Below are positions 42,948-52,105 of a stretch of 64,000 nt of DNA, in pieces. How positions within the stretch are numbered: position 1 is the first letter of the stretch; every line of letters begins with the position of its first letter. The notes below the pieces were generated by a model. The model did not search any database and was not told the DNA's origin. It saw only the letters and a list, made by a program, of their open reading frames with translations. This stretch comes from Serpens sp035497915 (GTDB lineage: Bacteria; Pseudomonadota; Gammaproteobacteria; Pseudomonadales; Pseudomonadaceae). The stretch covers positions 62,001 to 126,000 of the forward strand of contig NZ_DATJCS010000036.1 in NCBI RefSeq assembly GCF_035497915.1, given 5' to 3'. Both the position numbers and the translations under genes were made by a program.

Positions 42948-45731
42948 ATGTCCCTGAACAATTGCAGCGCCCCGCCCGGCGCCCTGGACCTGGGTCCCCT
43001 GCCGGACCGCCGGGGCATCGAGCTGTTGCGCCAACGTTTTCTGGCCCTCAACGCGGGCCGTCTGGAGCGCGCCCATCAGTTGCTGTCCACCCGCCAGCAA
43101 CGGGTGCTGCACCTGTTGCCGCTGCTGTTCCACGTCAACCACCCGGGCTTGCCCGGCTATGTGGCGACCAGCACTCCGGCGGGCCTCTGCAACTACGAAC
43201 CCTCGCCGGCGGCGCTGAACGAAGCGCGCCAGCTGGCCCGTTCGTTCCGCTACTGGGCGCTGCCGCAGAATCAGATTGCCCCGCTGCACGGCCTGTTCCT
43301 GATGGGCAGCCTGGGCACGCTGGCGCAGACCGAAGGCAGCGACATGGATCTGTGGCTGTGCCACGACCCGGCGCTGGACGAGGCGGCGGTCGAGCTGCTG
43401 CGCCGCAAGGCCCGCGCGGTGGAACACTGGGCCGCCAGCCAGGGGGCCGAGCTGCACGTGTTCCTGATCGACCCGGAACGCTTCGCCAGCGGCCGGCGCG
43501 ACGCGGAGCTGAGTGGCGAGGACTGCGGCAGCAGCCAGCATTACCTGCTGCTCGACGAGTTCTTCCGTACCGCCCTGTGGCTGGGCGGGCGCACGCCCAC
43601 CTGGTGGCTGGTGCCGGCCGAGCAGGAGGATCGCTATCCGGAGTACGTCGCCGCCCTGCGCGCCCGTGGCCTGCTGAGCGCCGAGCAGGAACTGGATTTC
43701 GGCTACCTGGGACGCATCCCCGGCCAGGAATACCTCGGCGCCGGCATGTGGCAGCTCTACAAGGCCATGCAGTCGCCGTACAAGTCGATGCTCAAGCTGC
43801 TGCTCAACGAGGCCTATGCCAGCGCGCATCCCGGCGGCGAATGCCTGGCGCTGCAATTCAAGCGTGACGTGCTGGCCGGCGCGACCGATCTCGACGATCT
43901 GGACCCCTACATCCGCCTCTATCGGCGTCTGGAAACCTACCTGCGCGCCGAGGATGACGAGGCGCGTCTGGAACTGGTGCGCCGCAGCCTGTATCTGAAG
44001 ATCGACCGGCAGCTGAGCCGCCCCGCGTCGGCGCTGGGGCGTACCTGGCAGCGCCAGCTGCTGCGCGAACTGTGCGCCGGCTGGGGCTGGGACGAGGCGC
44101 GGTTAAGCCTGCTGGATAGTCGCCCGCGCTGGAAGCTGCGTCAGGTGGAAGGCGAACTGCGCCTGCTGATCGCCGCGCTGCTGCGCAGTTACCTCAGCCT
44201 GAAGCGCTTCGCCGAACAGCGGCAGTTGCTCAATCCGCTCAGCGAGCGCGACATGCTGGTGCTGGGTCGCCGTCTGCGTGTGCTGTTCGCACGCAGCGCA
44301 GGAAAGATCGAAAGCGTGAACCCGGGTATCGCCGCCAGCCTGGCCGAGCCCAACCTGACCCTGCGGCGCCTGGAACCCGAGCAATGGGCGCTGTACGACG
44401 GCAGCCTGACCGCCAGCCAGTGCCAGGACCGGGTGCCGCTCAAGCGCAGCCGGCAGCTGATCGCCCTGCTGGCCTGGGCGCAGCGCAACGGGGTGCTGGA
44501 CAGCGCCAGCCGGGTGACGCTGCACCCCGGCCAGAGCAGCCTGCGCGACTTCGAGCTGCAGGGGCTGCGCGCCGGCCTGCAGACGTTGCCCGGGCCGCAG
44601 GCCGAAGTGGCGGATGCGTTGATGCTGGAAAAGCGCCGCACCGAACGGGCGCTGGTGCTAATCAACGTCGGCATCGATCCGCTGCGGGGCCTGTCCCGCG
44701 CGCAGTTGGTCGGTGGGCACAACGATGTGCTGGATTACGCCGGCAGCGAAGCCAATCTGGTGCACCGCCTCGATCGGCTCACCCTGACCAGTTGGAACGA
44801 AGTGCTGCATCAGTGCTACGAAGGTCCGCAGGCGGTGTTCGAGTGCCTGCGCGAGTTGCTTGATGAGGGGGTGCCGGCGCACCGTGTGCAGTTCCAGTGT
44901 TTCGCCCAGAACCGTGCGCAGGCCCTGGCCCAGCGTCTGGAGGGGCTGTACGCGCAGTCCTTCGAGGTGCTGTGCGAGGCCGATCAGCGTCTGCTGGTGC
45001 GTATTGCCGGCCACTACCGCATCTGGCGGCGGCGCGACGGCCAGCTGGGCGAACGGGTGCTGGGGGATCTGCCCGCCCTGCTCGCCTATCTGGGGACGGC
45101 GCAGCCCGTGCCGTTGCGCCTGGACAGCCAGGTGCTGATCGATCACACCCTCGGCCTGGTGCTGCGTCATGCGGAGGCGGGGTGCCTGCAGGTGTTCTAC
45201 CAGAGCGGCGAGGACACCCAGGTCTACCTGCTCGACGAGCGCAACGCGCTGTGGCGGCAAACCCTGCCGGGGCGCGCCGAGGTGGTGCTGCCGGCACTGC
45301 AGCATTTTCTCGCTGCGGTGGCCGACAGCCCGTACAACCGCCCGGCGATGCTCGGCAGCGACGCGGTGCGTTACTACCAGTTGCTGCCCGGTGCGCCGCT
45401 GACCGCCACCGAGCTGGTGCGGCGCCTGCCGCCGCAGGCCGACCCGGGAGCAACGCCGCTGCTGGCGCGCATCAGCCGTGATGCGCAGCAGGGCGAACAG
45501 CTGACCCTGTACTGCGGTTGGGAGGACTTCCATCCGCACACACTGGGCGACCGGCTTTACGCGACAGTGGTCCGTCAGTTGCGCGCGCATGGGGTGAGCG
45601 GGCCGCTCAGGGTGGCTGAACTGGAACTGAGCGGGTCGTTCGAGGCCGGCCAGCTGCAGACGCTGCACTACCTGGAATACAAGCGCAGCATCGAGCAAGC
45701 GCTGCGCCAGGCCGAAGCGCTGGCGCCATAA
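42948..45731 (+). CDS. cyaA: Class I adenylate cyclase
   Basis: A 927-residue enterobacterial-type (class I) adenylate cyclase that makes cAMP from ATP. The N-terminal catalytic nucleotidyltransferase region contains the GS(x)10DxD core (Gly120-Ser121, Asp132 and Asp134, within MGSLGTLAQ...GSDMDLWL). The long C-terminal half is the regulatory domain. Length is normal for Pseudomonas. In P. aeruginosa this cyclase is one of two that supply cAMP to Vfr. It follows the two small genes by 62 bases and is convergent with the 215-residue gene. Confidence 0.95.
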   Translation: MSLNNCSAPPGALDLGPLPDRRGIELLRQRFLALNAGRLERAHQLLSTRQQRVLHLLPLLFHVNHPGLPGYVATSTPAGLCNYEPSPAALNEARQLARSFRYWALPQNQIAPLHGLFLMGSLGTLAQTEGSDMDLWLCHDPALDEAAVELLRRKARAVEHWAASQGAELHVFLIDPERFASGRRDAELSGEDCGSSQHYLLLDEFFRTALWLGGRTPTWWLVPAEQEDRYPEYVAALRARGLLSAEQELDFGYLGRIPGQEYLGAGMWQLYKAMQSPYKSMLKLLLNEAYASAHPGGECLALQFKRDVLAGATDLDDLDPYIRLYRRLETYLRAEDDEARLELVRRSLYLKIDRQLSRPASALGRTWQRQLLRELCAGWGWDEARLSLLDSRPRWKLRQVEGELRLLIAALLRSYLSLKRFAEQRQLLNPLSERDMLVLGRRLRVLFARSAGKIESVNPGIAASLAEPNLTLRRLEPEQWALYDGSLTASQCQDRVPLKRSRQLIALLAWAQRNGVLDSASRVTLHPGQSSLRDFELQGLRAGLQTLPGPQAEVADALMLEKRRTERALVLINVGIDPLRGLSRAQLVGGHNDVLDYAGSEANLVHRLDRLTLTSWNEVLHQCYEGPQAVFECLRELLDEGVPAHRVQFQCFAQNRAQALAQRLEGLYAQSFEVLCEADQRLLVRIAGHYRIWRRRDGQLGERVLGDLPALLAYLGTAQPVPLRLDSQVLIDHTLGLVLRHAEAGCLQVFYQSGEDTQVYLLDERNALWRQTLPGRAEVVLPALQHFLAAVADSPYNRPAMLGSDAVRYYQLLPGAPLTATELVRRLPPQADPGATPLLARISRDAQQGEQLTLYCGWEDFHPHTLGDRLYATVVRQLRAHGVSGPLRVAELELSGSFEAGQLQTLHYLEYKRSIEQALRQAEALAP

Positions 45732-45787
45732 GGGGTCCCTTTTCCGTTGCCGCACGGGCACGGCGGGCAAGAACGACGTTATCCGCG

Positions 45788-46435
45788 CTACGCCTGATCG
45801 GCCGCCAGCAGGCGGCACAGCTCATCGCTGCGCTGGCGCAGCTCCGGTTCCAGGGCGGCGCGTACCGCCGGGCTCAGCTGTCGGCAGATGTCCGCCTGGC
45901 GGCGCGCCGGCAGGCCGCTGAGCACCGCCACGGAGAGCGGCAGATGGCCGTTGGGGATGGACACCTCGGTGAGGGTGCGCAGGTAGCTGCTCGACATGCC
46001 CAGCAGACTCTGCACCAGCAGCGGTACGTTGCCGAAGCGTGCGCCGATGCGCAGCACCGGCAGTGGGTCGTTGAGGCCGAGGATCAGGTTGCGCAGCTGC
46101 TGCGGCGCCAGGCATTCGGCGAAGCGCGCCGCCGTGGCGAAGTCCTGGTTGCGGCACAGGGCCTTGGCGATCTGCAGGTGCAGGATGTCCGGCAGGTGCA
46201 GCCAGGTGTCGAGGATGCTCTGCGGGTCCAGATGGCGGGCGGTCTGCGCGAGCAGCTCGGTGGGCAGCGCCTGGATCAGCACGCGCAACCGCTGGGGTTC
46301 GGTATGCGGGGCCATCAGGGCGATCTGGCGCGGGCTGAGGCGTTGCAGCACGGCAACTTGCAGCGCCCGGGGGGTCACGTCTTGCAGGCTCAGCAGCAGT
46401 CGCAGACCGCGACCCGGTTGTTCACGCGTATCCAT
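45788..46435 (-). CDS. Leucine-rich helical protein of unknown function (215 aa)
   Basis: A 215-residue protein of short amphipathic helices rich in Leu, Ala and Arg, with HEAT/MgtE-N-like periodicity (LQVAVLQRLSPRQIALMAPH, LRVLIQALPTELLAQTARH). No signal peptide or membrane span. It lies 82 bases downstream of the PAS-GGDEF-EAL gene on the same strand, which suggests a partner role. I do not recognise a characterised family. Confidence 0.65.
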   Translation of the reverse strand: MDTREQPGRGLRLLLSLQDVTPRALQVAVLQRLSPRQIALMAPHTEPQRLRVLIQALPTELLAQTARHLDPQSILDTWLHLPDILHLQIAKALCRNQDFATAARFAECLAPQQLRNLILGLNDPLPVLRIGARFGNVPLLVQSLLGMSSSYLRTLTEVSIPNGHLPLSVAVLSGLPARRQADICRQLSPAVRAALEPELRQRSDELCRLLAADQA

Positions 46436-46517
46436 GCGTCGTTCCTCGCGATGTCCGTTGCCGGCGAGGACAGCAGGCGGGCGAGGCGGCGCATAGCCAC
46501 CCTTCGATGGGTAGGCG

Positions 46518-49403
46518 TCAGGGTGCGACCATCATCTCCTGCTCGCGCAGCAAGGAGGCGAACTGGATGGCCTCGATCGGCCGGCTGATCAGGAAGCCCT
46601 GGATCTCGTCGCAGCCCTGCGACTTGAGGAAATCCAGCTGCTGCTGCTCTTCGACGCCCTCGGCCACCACCTTGAGCTCCAGGCTGTGCGCCATGGCGAT
46701 GATCGCCCGGGTGATGGCGGCATCCTCGCCATCCTCGGTCAGGTCGCGTACGAAGGTACGGTCGATCTTCAGGTAATCGACCGGGAGGCGCTTGAGATAG
46801 CTGAGCGAGGAATAGCCGGTGCCGAAGTCATCGATGGCCAGCTTGACGCCCAGTTCGCGCAACTGGTTCAGGGTGTGCAGCACGCTTTCCACGTTGTCCA
46901 GCAGCTGGCTTTCGGTCAGCTCCAGCTCCAGCAGATGGGCGGGCAGGCCGGTCTCCTCCAGCACCCGACGCACCAGGGTGGTGAGGTTGCCCTGGCGCAG
47001 CTGGTGCACGGAGACATTCACCGAGACGCGGATGTCGCCCAGGCCCTGCTGCTGCCATTCACGGGCCTGGCTGGCGGCGCGGCGCAGCACGAACTCGCCG
47101 ATGGCGCCAATCAGGCCGGTCTCCTCGGCCAGCGGGATGAAGTCGACCGGCGAGACCAGGCCGCGTTGCGGATGGCGCCAGCGCACCAGGGCCTCGGCGG
47201 CCTGCAGGCTGTCCAGGCTCAGGTCCAGCTTGGGCTGGTAGAAGACTTCCAACTGGCCGCTGTCGATGGCCTTGCGCAGCTGGTTTTCCAGTTGCAGGCG
47301 TTCCAGGGTGCATGCCTGCAGGTTGTCGGTGAAGAACTGGAAATTGTCGCCGCCCAGGTGCTTGGCGTGCTGCATGGCCATGTTGGCCTGGGTGATCAGC
47401 GCCGATACCTCGCGGGCATTCTCGGGCAACAGGCTGATGCCGATCGACGCGCTGATGACCAGCTCATGCCCGTCCACCGTCATGGGCGCGCGCAGCTTGG
47501 CCAGCAGCTGGCTGGCCAGCCGCGACAGGCTGGACAGATTGCTGTACTGGTCGAAGAGCACCACGAACTCGTCGGCCGCCAGGCGCGCCAGGGTGTCGGC
47601 CTCGGCCAGTTGCTCGCTGAGGCGCCGGCCCATGTTGCGCAGCACCTGGTCGGCCACCTCGTGACCCAGGCTGTCGTTGAGCAGCTTGAAGCGATCCAGG
47701 TCGATATGCAGCAGCGCCAGGCTGCGTCCGGTCTGGCGGGAGCGCTGGCCGGCCTCGTGCAGGCGTTCCTTGAACAGCATGCGGTTGGCCAGGCCGGTCA
47801 GCGCGTCGTAGTTGGAGAGGTAGCGCAGGCGCTCCTCGGCCTCGCGGCGGGCGCTGAGGTCGGCGAAGAAGCCGACCATCTGGGTGATGCGCCCGTTGCG
47901 GTCGCGCACCGCGTTGATCTGCAGCCACTGCGGGTACAGCTCGCCGTTCTTGCGCGTTTCCATCATCTCGCCCTGCCAGCGGCCGTGGGCGAGCAACTGG
48001 GCATGGATCTGCCGGTACAGGCGATGGGTATCCGGCGAGCTGACCAGTTGGGTGACGTTGCGCCCGACCGCCTCCTCGCGGCGATAGCCGGTCATCATGC
48101 AGAAGGCCCGGTTGACGGCCAGCACCTGGTAGTGGCGGTCCAGCACTAGGATGCCTTCGCTGGCGGTTTCGAACACCGTGGCGGCCAGGCGTTGTTCTTC
48201 CTCGCGGCGCTTGCGCGCGGTGATGTTGCGCCGGGTGCCGAGCATGCGCACCACGCGGCCGCGCTCGTCGCGTTCCATGATCCGCCCGCGGTCCTCGACC
48301 CACACCCAGTAGCCGTCGGCGTGGCGCACGCGGTATTCCACCGCGTAGCCGTCGGTGCGACCGCGCATGTGTGCGCTCAGCGCGTGCAGCAGCAGGCGGC
48401 GATCGTCCGGATGCAGCAGCGGGCGCAGGTCGCGGCGCATGTTGAGCGAGCCGGTGGAGGGCAGGCCGAACAGCTCCTGCAGCTTGGAGTGGTGCACCTC
48501 GTCGGTGCGCAGGTCCCAGTCCCACAGGCCCAGCTCGCTGGCTTCCAGGGCCATGGCCAGGCGCGCCTGGCTCTTGCCCAGCGCGTAGGTGGCTTCGTCC
48601 AGCTCCTGGGTGCGCTCGGTCACCCGTCGCTCCAGCTCGCCGTGGGTGGCGCGCAGCCGGCTTTCCGCCTGGCGGCGCTGCTCGACCTCGCGGGCCAGTT
48701 TGTGATTGAGCGCCTCGCTGTGACGCTGGGCGGCTTCCTGGCGCTCCAGCAGCGCCTGGTTGTAGAAACGCTGCATCAGGCTGCGCTGCACCAGGCGGTT
48801 GACCTGCCAGGCCATCACCAGCAGCGCCGCCAACAGCATCAGGCTGAGCTGACCCCAGCCATGCAGCAGCTCGTTATCGCTGAGCAGCAGGAAGCCCGAG
48901 GTGGGCAGCAGGCAGGGCAGGATGAAGCTGAGCAGGGCCGGCAGGCTGATGGCGTAGGCTACCGTGGCGCAGGCTGCCGAAATGGCGATCAGGCCGTACA
49001 ACGGCACCTGGGCGAGGAAGCTGTCCGGCGGGGCGAGGGCGATGGCGGCGAAGCTCAGGGTGGCGCCAGAGGCTGCGGCGCCCAGTATGAACATGCGCAC
49101 CCAGTAGGGTTCGGCCTGCCGCTCGGCGCTGGCGCGCTCGAAGGCGCGTACCTGCACCAGGCGCAGCGCTCCCAGGGTGAACAGCGCGACCAGCCAGCCC
49201 GACAGCAGCAGTGGCGAACTCAGGGAAGGCCAGAGTGCTCCGGCCGAGACCAGTCCGCAGATCAGCATGAACAGCGTTGGCAGCCGCGATCCCTCATAGA
49301 GCATGCGGGTCCGCTCGATGGCGATCTGCGCGGCGAACTGATGTTCGACGGCCGGCGCAGCGGCGACCGGCAGGCTGACAGCCGGGTCTAGGGAAGCGGT
49401 CAT
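46518..49403 (-). CDS. Membrane PAS-GGDEF-EAL protein, probable c-di-GMP phosphodiesterase
   Basis: A 961-residue signalling protein. Five or six transmembrane helices (residues about 41-200) are followed by a coiled coil (about 215-285), two PAS/PAC domains (about 285-400 and 405-525), GGDEF (about 526-695) and EAL (about 705-955). The cyclase signature is degenerate (AADEF at 609-613). The EAL domain keeps EAL (737-739), SVNVSVHQL, ELELTES, AIDDFGTGYSSL, LKIDRTFV and AEGVE. It should therefore hydrolyse c-di-GMP, with the GGDEF perhaps sensing GTP. It is divergent from uvrD, as in P. aeruginosa (PA5442-PA5443). Confidence 0.9.
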   Translation of the reverse strand: MTASLDPAVSLPVAAAPAVEHQFAAQIAIERTRMLYEGSRLPTLFMLICGLVSAGALWPSLSSPLLLSGWLVALFTLGALRLVQVRAFERASAERQAEPYWVRMFILGAAASGATLSFAAIALAPPDSFLAQVPLYGLIAISAACATVAYAISLPALLSFILPCLLPTSGFLLLSDNELLHGWGQLSLMLLAALLVMAWQVNRLVQRSLMQRFYNQALLERQEAAQRHSEALNHKLAREVEQRRQAESRLRATHGELERRVTERTQELDEATYALGKSQARLAMALEASELGLWDWDLRTDEVHHSKLQELFGLPSTGSLNMRRDLRPLLHPDDRRLLLHALSAHMRGRTDGYAVEYRVRHADGYWVWVEDRGRIMERDERGRVVRMLGTRRNITARKRREEEQRLAATVFETASEGILVLDRHYQVLAVNRAFCMMTGYRREEAVGRNVTQLVSSPDTHRLYRQIHAQLLAHGRWQGEMMETRKNGELYPQWLQINAVRDRNGRITQMVGFFADLSARREAEERLRYLSNYDALTGLANRMLFKERLHEAGQRSRQTGRSLALLHIDLDRFKLLNDSLGHEVADQVLRNMGRRLSEQLAEADTLARLAADEFVVLFDQYSNLSSLSRLASQLLAKLRAPMTVDGHELVISASIGISLLPENAREVSALITQANMAMQHAKHLGGDNFQFFTDNLQACTLERLQLENQLRKAIDSGQLEVFYQPKLDLSLDSLQAAEALVRWRHPQRGLVSPVDFIPLAEETGLIGAIGEFVLRRAASQAREWQQQGLGDIRVSVNVSVHQLRQGNLTTLVRRVLEETGLPAHLLELELTESQLLDNVESVLHTLNQLRELGVKLAIDDFGTGYSSLSYLKRLPVDYLKIDRTFVRDLTEDGEDAAITRAIIAMAHSLELKVVAEGVEEQQQLDFLKSQGCDEIQGFLISRPIEAIQFASLLREQEMMVAP

Positions 49404-49519
49404 AGGCGTTTTTTAATTGTGTTGGGGCCCAGGCGTTGGGCGAGCATACCCGAGCCCAACGGTCGGCCCAAGCCCTGCGGGTGGCGTTTTGCAAGTAGTG
49501 GGGTTCCGCCGCCGTTTTT

Positions 49520-49606
49520 GTGGGAGCGGACTGGTCCGCGAGCTTTTTTGCAGGGCGCCCCTATCCGGGCGCTGATAGCTCGCGAATGCACAGGTCCGCG
49601 CGGCGG
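49520..49606. repeat. REP-like repeat (family A) between EAL gene and uvrD
   Basis: GTGGGAGCGGACTGGTCCGC begins at 49520. A weaker, inverted partner (AGCTCGCGAATGC...GGTCCGCG) lies within the next 70 bases. It fills part of the 244-base divergent gap. Confidence 0.65.
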
Positions 49607-49647
49607 CGCCGCTCGCCCTCGCCGCTCGCAACCCCTAGAATGCCGCG

Positions 49648-51828
49648 ATGCTAGAAGACCTCTCCCCCCTGCTGAATACCCTCAACGACGCCCAGCGTCA
49701 GGCCGTCACCGCCCCGCTTGGCCGCCAGTTGGTGCTGGCCGGCGCCGGCTCGGGCAAGACCCGCGTGCTGGTGCACCGTATCGCCTGGCTGATCGGCGTG
49801 GAAAATGCCACGCCGCACTCGATCCTGGCCGTCACCTTCACCAACAAGGCCGCCCACGAGATGCGCGAGCGTATCGGCCGGCTGCTCGGCCACAGCCCGC
49901 AGGGCATGTGGGTCGGCACCTTCCACGGGCTGGCGCATCGCCTGTTGCGTGCCCATTGGCGGGAAGCCGGCCTGGCCGAAAACTTCCAGATCCTCGATTC
50001 CGACGACCAGCAGCGCCTGGTGAAGCGGGTGATCCGCGAGCTGGGCCTGGACGACAGCAAGTGGCCGGCGCGCCAGGCCCAGTGGTTCATCAACGGCCAG
50101 AAGGACGAGGGCATCCGTCCGCAGCATATCCAGGCCGGCGGCGATCTCTACCTGACCACCCTGCGTTCCATCTATACGGCCTACGAGGCCGCGTGCGCGC
50201 GGGCCGGCGTGATCGACTTCTCCGAGCTGCTGCTGCGCGCCCTGGACCTGTGGCGCGACCAGCCCGGCCTGCTGGCGCACTACCAGCAGCGCTTCCGCCA
50301 CTTGCTGGTGGACGAGTTCCAGGACACCAACGCCGTGCAGTACGCCTGGCTGCGCCTGCTCGGCCAGGGCGGCGACAGCCTGATGGTGGTGGGTGACGAC
50401 GACCAGTCCATCTACGGCTGGCGCGGTGCCAAGATCGAGAACCTGCAGCGCTACGGCGAGGACTTCGCCGATGTGCAGATGATCCGCCTGGAACAGAACT
50501 ACCGCTCCACCGGCACCATCCTCAAGGCCGCCAACGCGCTGATCGCCAACAACAGCGACCGCCTCGGCAAGGAGCTGTGGACCGACGGCGGCGAGGGCGA
50601 ACCGCTGATGCTGTATGCCGCCTACAACGAGCACGACGAGGCGCGTTACGTGGTGGAAAGCATCGAGCGCGCCCGCAAGGAAGGGCTCAAGCGCCGCGAG
50701 ATCGCCATTCTCTACCGCTCCAACGCCCAGTCACGGGTGCTGGAAGAGGCGCTGCTGCGCGAGCGCATTCCCTACCGCATCTACGGTGGCCAGCGCTTCT
50801 TCGAGCGCGCCGAGATCAAGAACGCCATGGCCTATCTGCGCCTGCTGCAGACCCGCCACAACGACGCGGCGCTGGAGCGGGTGATCAACCTGCCGGCGCG
50901 CGGCATCGGCGAGAAGACCCTGGAAACCCTGCGCGATTTCGCCCGCGCCCATGAGCTGTCGCTGTGGGGCGCCATCCACCAGGCCATCGGCGTCAAGGCC
51001 ATCGCCGGGCGGGCCGCCAGCGCGCTGAACGGCTTCGTCGAGCTGATCGACGAACTGGCGCTGCGGGTCGAGGGGTTGCCCCTGCACAGCATGACCCAGC
51101 AGGTCATCGAGCGCTCCGGGCTGCTGGCCTACCACCGCGACGAGAAGGGCGAGAAGGGCCAGACCCGGGTGGAGAACCTGGAGGAGCTGGTGTCCGCCGC
51201 GCGCGCCTTCGAATACGAAGACCTGGCCGAGGGCGAGACGCACCTGTCCGCGTTCCTCGATCACGCCTCGCTGGAAGCGGGCGAGCAGCAGGCCGCCGAG
51301 GACGAGGACAGCGTGCAGCTGATGACCCTGCACAGCGCCAAGGGCCTGGAATTCCCGCTGGTGTTCCTGGTGGGCATGGAAGAAGGCCTGTTCCCGCACA
51401 AGATGAGCCTGGAGGAACCCGGCCGCCTCGAAGAGGAACGCCGGCTGGCCTACGTCGGCCTGACCCGGGCCATGCAGCGCCTGGTGATGACCTACGCCGA
51501 GACGCGGCGGCTGTACGGCAACGAAACCTACAATCGGGTGTCGCGCTTCGTGCGCGAGATTCCGGCCGGGCTGGTGCAGGAAGTGCGCCTGTCCAACAGC
51601 GTCAGCCGGCCCTACGGTGGGTCCACGACCAGCACCGCTTCGCTGTTCGCCGGCGCCGAGGTGCCGCAGACCGGCTTCAGCCTCGGCCAGCGGGTGCGTC
51701 ATGCCCTGTTCGGTGAAGGCGTGATCCTCAACTTCGAAGGCTCCGGCGCCCAGGCGCGGGTGCAGGTGAACTTCGACGAGGGCAGCAAGTGGCTGATGCT
51801 CAGCTACGCCAAGCTGGAGGCGCTGTAG
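49648..51828 (+). CDS. uvrD: DNA helicase II
   Basis: A 726-residue superfamily 1A 3'-5' helicase. Motif I GAGSGKTRVL near residue 32, motif Ia FTNKAAHEM, motif II LLVDEFQDTNAVQ near residue 222, motif III VGDDDQSIYGWRGA, motif IV EQNYRS, motif V LMTLHSAKGLEFPLVF near residue 555 and motif VI EERRLAYVGLTRAM are all present. The C-terminus ends with the UvrD Tudor-like segment (GQRVRHALFGEGVILNFEG). It works in mismatch and nucleotide excision repair. Length and C-terminus separate it from Rep. Confidence 0.95.
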   Translation: MLEDLSPLLNTLNDAQRQAVTAPLGRQLVLAGAGSGKTRVLVHRIAWLIGVENATPHSILAVTFTNKAAHEMRERIGRLLGHSPQGMWVGTFHGLAHRLLRAHWREAGLAENFQILDSDDQQRLVKRVIRELGLDDSKWPARQAQWFINGQKDEGIRPQHIQAGGDLYLTTLRSIYTAYEAACARAGVIDFSELLLRALDLWRDQPGLLAHYQQRFRHLLVDEFQDTNAVQYAWLRLLGQGGDSLMVVGDDDQSIYGWRGAKIENLQRYGEDFADVQMIRLEQNYRSTGTILKAANALIANNSDRLGKELWTDGGEGEPLMLYAAYNEHDEARYVVESIERARKEGLKRREIAILYRSNAQSRVLEEALLRERIPYRIYGGQRFFERAEIKNAMAYLRLLQTRHNDAALERVINLPARGIGEKTLETLRDFARAHELSLWGAIHQAIGVKAIAGRAASALNGFVELIDELALRVEGLPLHSMTQQVIERSGLLAYHRDEKGEKGQTRVENLEELVSAARAFEYEDLAEGETHLSAFLDHASLEAGEQQAAEDEDSVQLMTLHSAKGLEFPLVFLVGMEEGLFPHKMSLEEPGRLEEERRLAYVGLTRAMQRLVMTYAETRRLYGNETYNRVSRFVREIPAGLVQEVRLSNSVSRPYGGSTTSTASLFAGAEVPQTGFSLGQRVRHALFGEGVILNFEGSGAQARVQVNFDEGSKWLMLSYAKLEAL

Positions 51829-51892
51829 CCACGGGACTCAACGGGGTGGAGGGTGGGTGGCCAACGAAAGGCCACGCCACTGTCGATCCTGG

Positions 51893-51975
51893 GGGAGCGG
51901 ACTGGTCCGCGAGCTGTTCGGCGGCCGGCCAGCCTGCAGGCTGACAGCAAGGCTCGCGAGCGGATTCGCTCCCAC
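51893..51975. repeat. REP-like inverted pair (family A)
   Basis: GGGGAGCGGACTGGTCCGCG from 51892 and GGCTCGCGAGCGGATTCGCT from 51951 are opposite-facing copies of the family A unit. They lie in the 277-base gap between uvrD and the TRAP receptor gene, which otherwise holds a small GTGGCC/GGCCAC hairpin at 51858-51876. Confidence 0.8.
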
Positions 51976-52105
51976 AAGCGCGGCGCGGGCTGCGGCATTC
52001 AGCTTCCATCCGTCAGATATGGTAAAAAGCCCTGCCGCCTGGCTACAGGCCACCCCCCCATCAGAAAAACCAACCCGCAAGGGTCCGACCTCCTAGGGAG
52101 ACATC

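Noticed and set aside
45732..45787. Possible terminator after cyaA
   Set aside because: The short gap has no stem followed by a T-run. The convergent genes may rely on Rho or read through.
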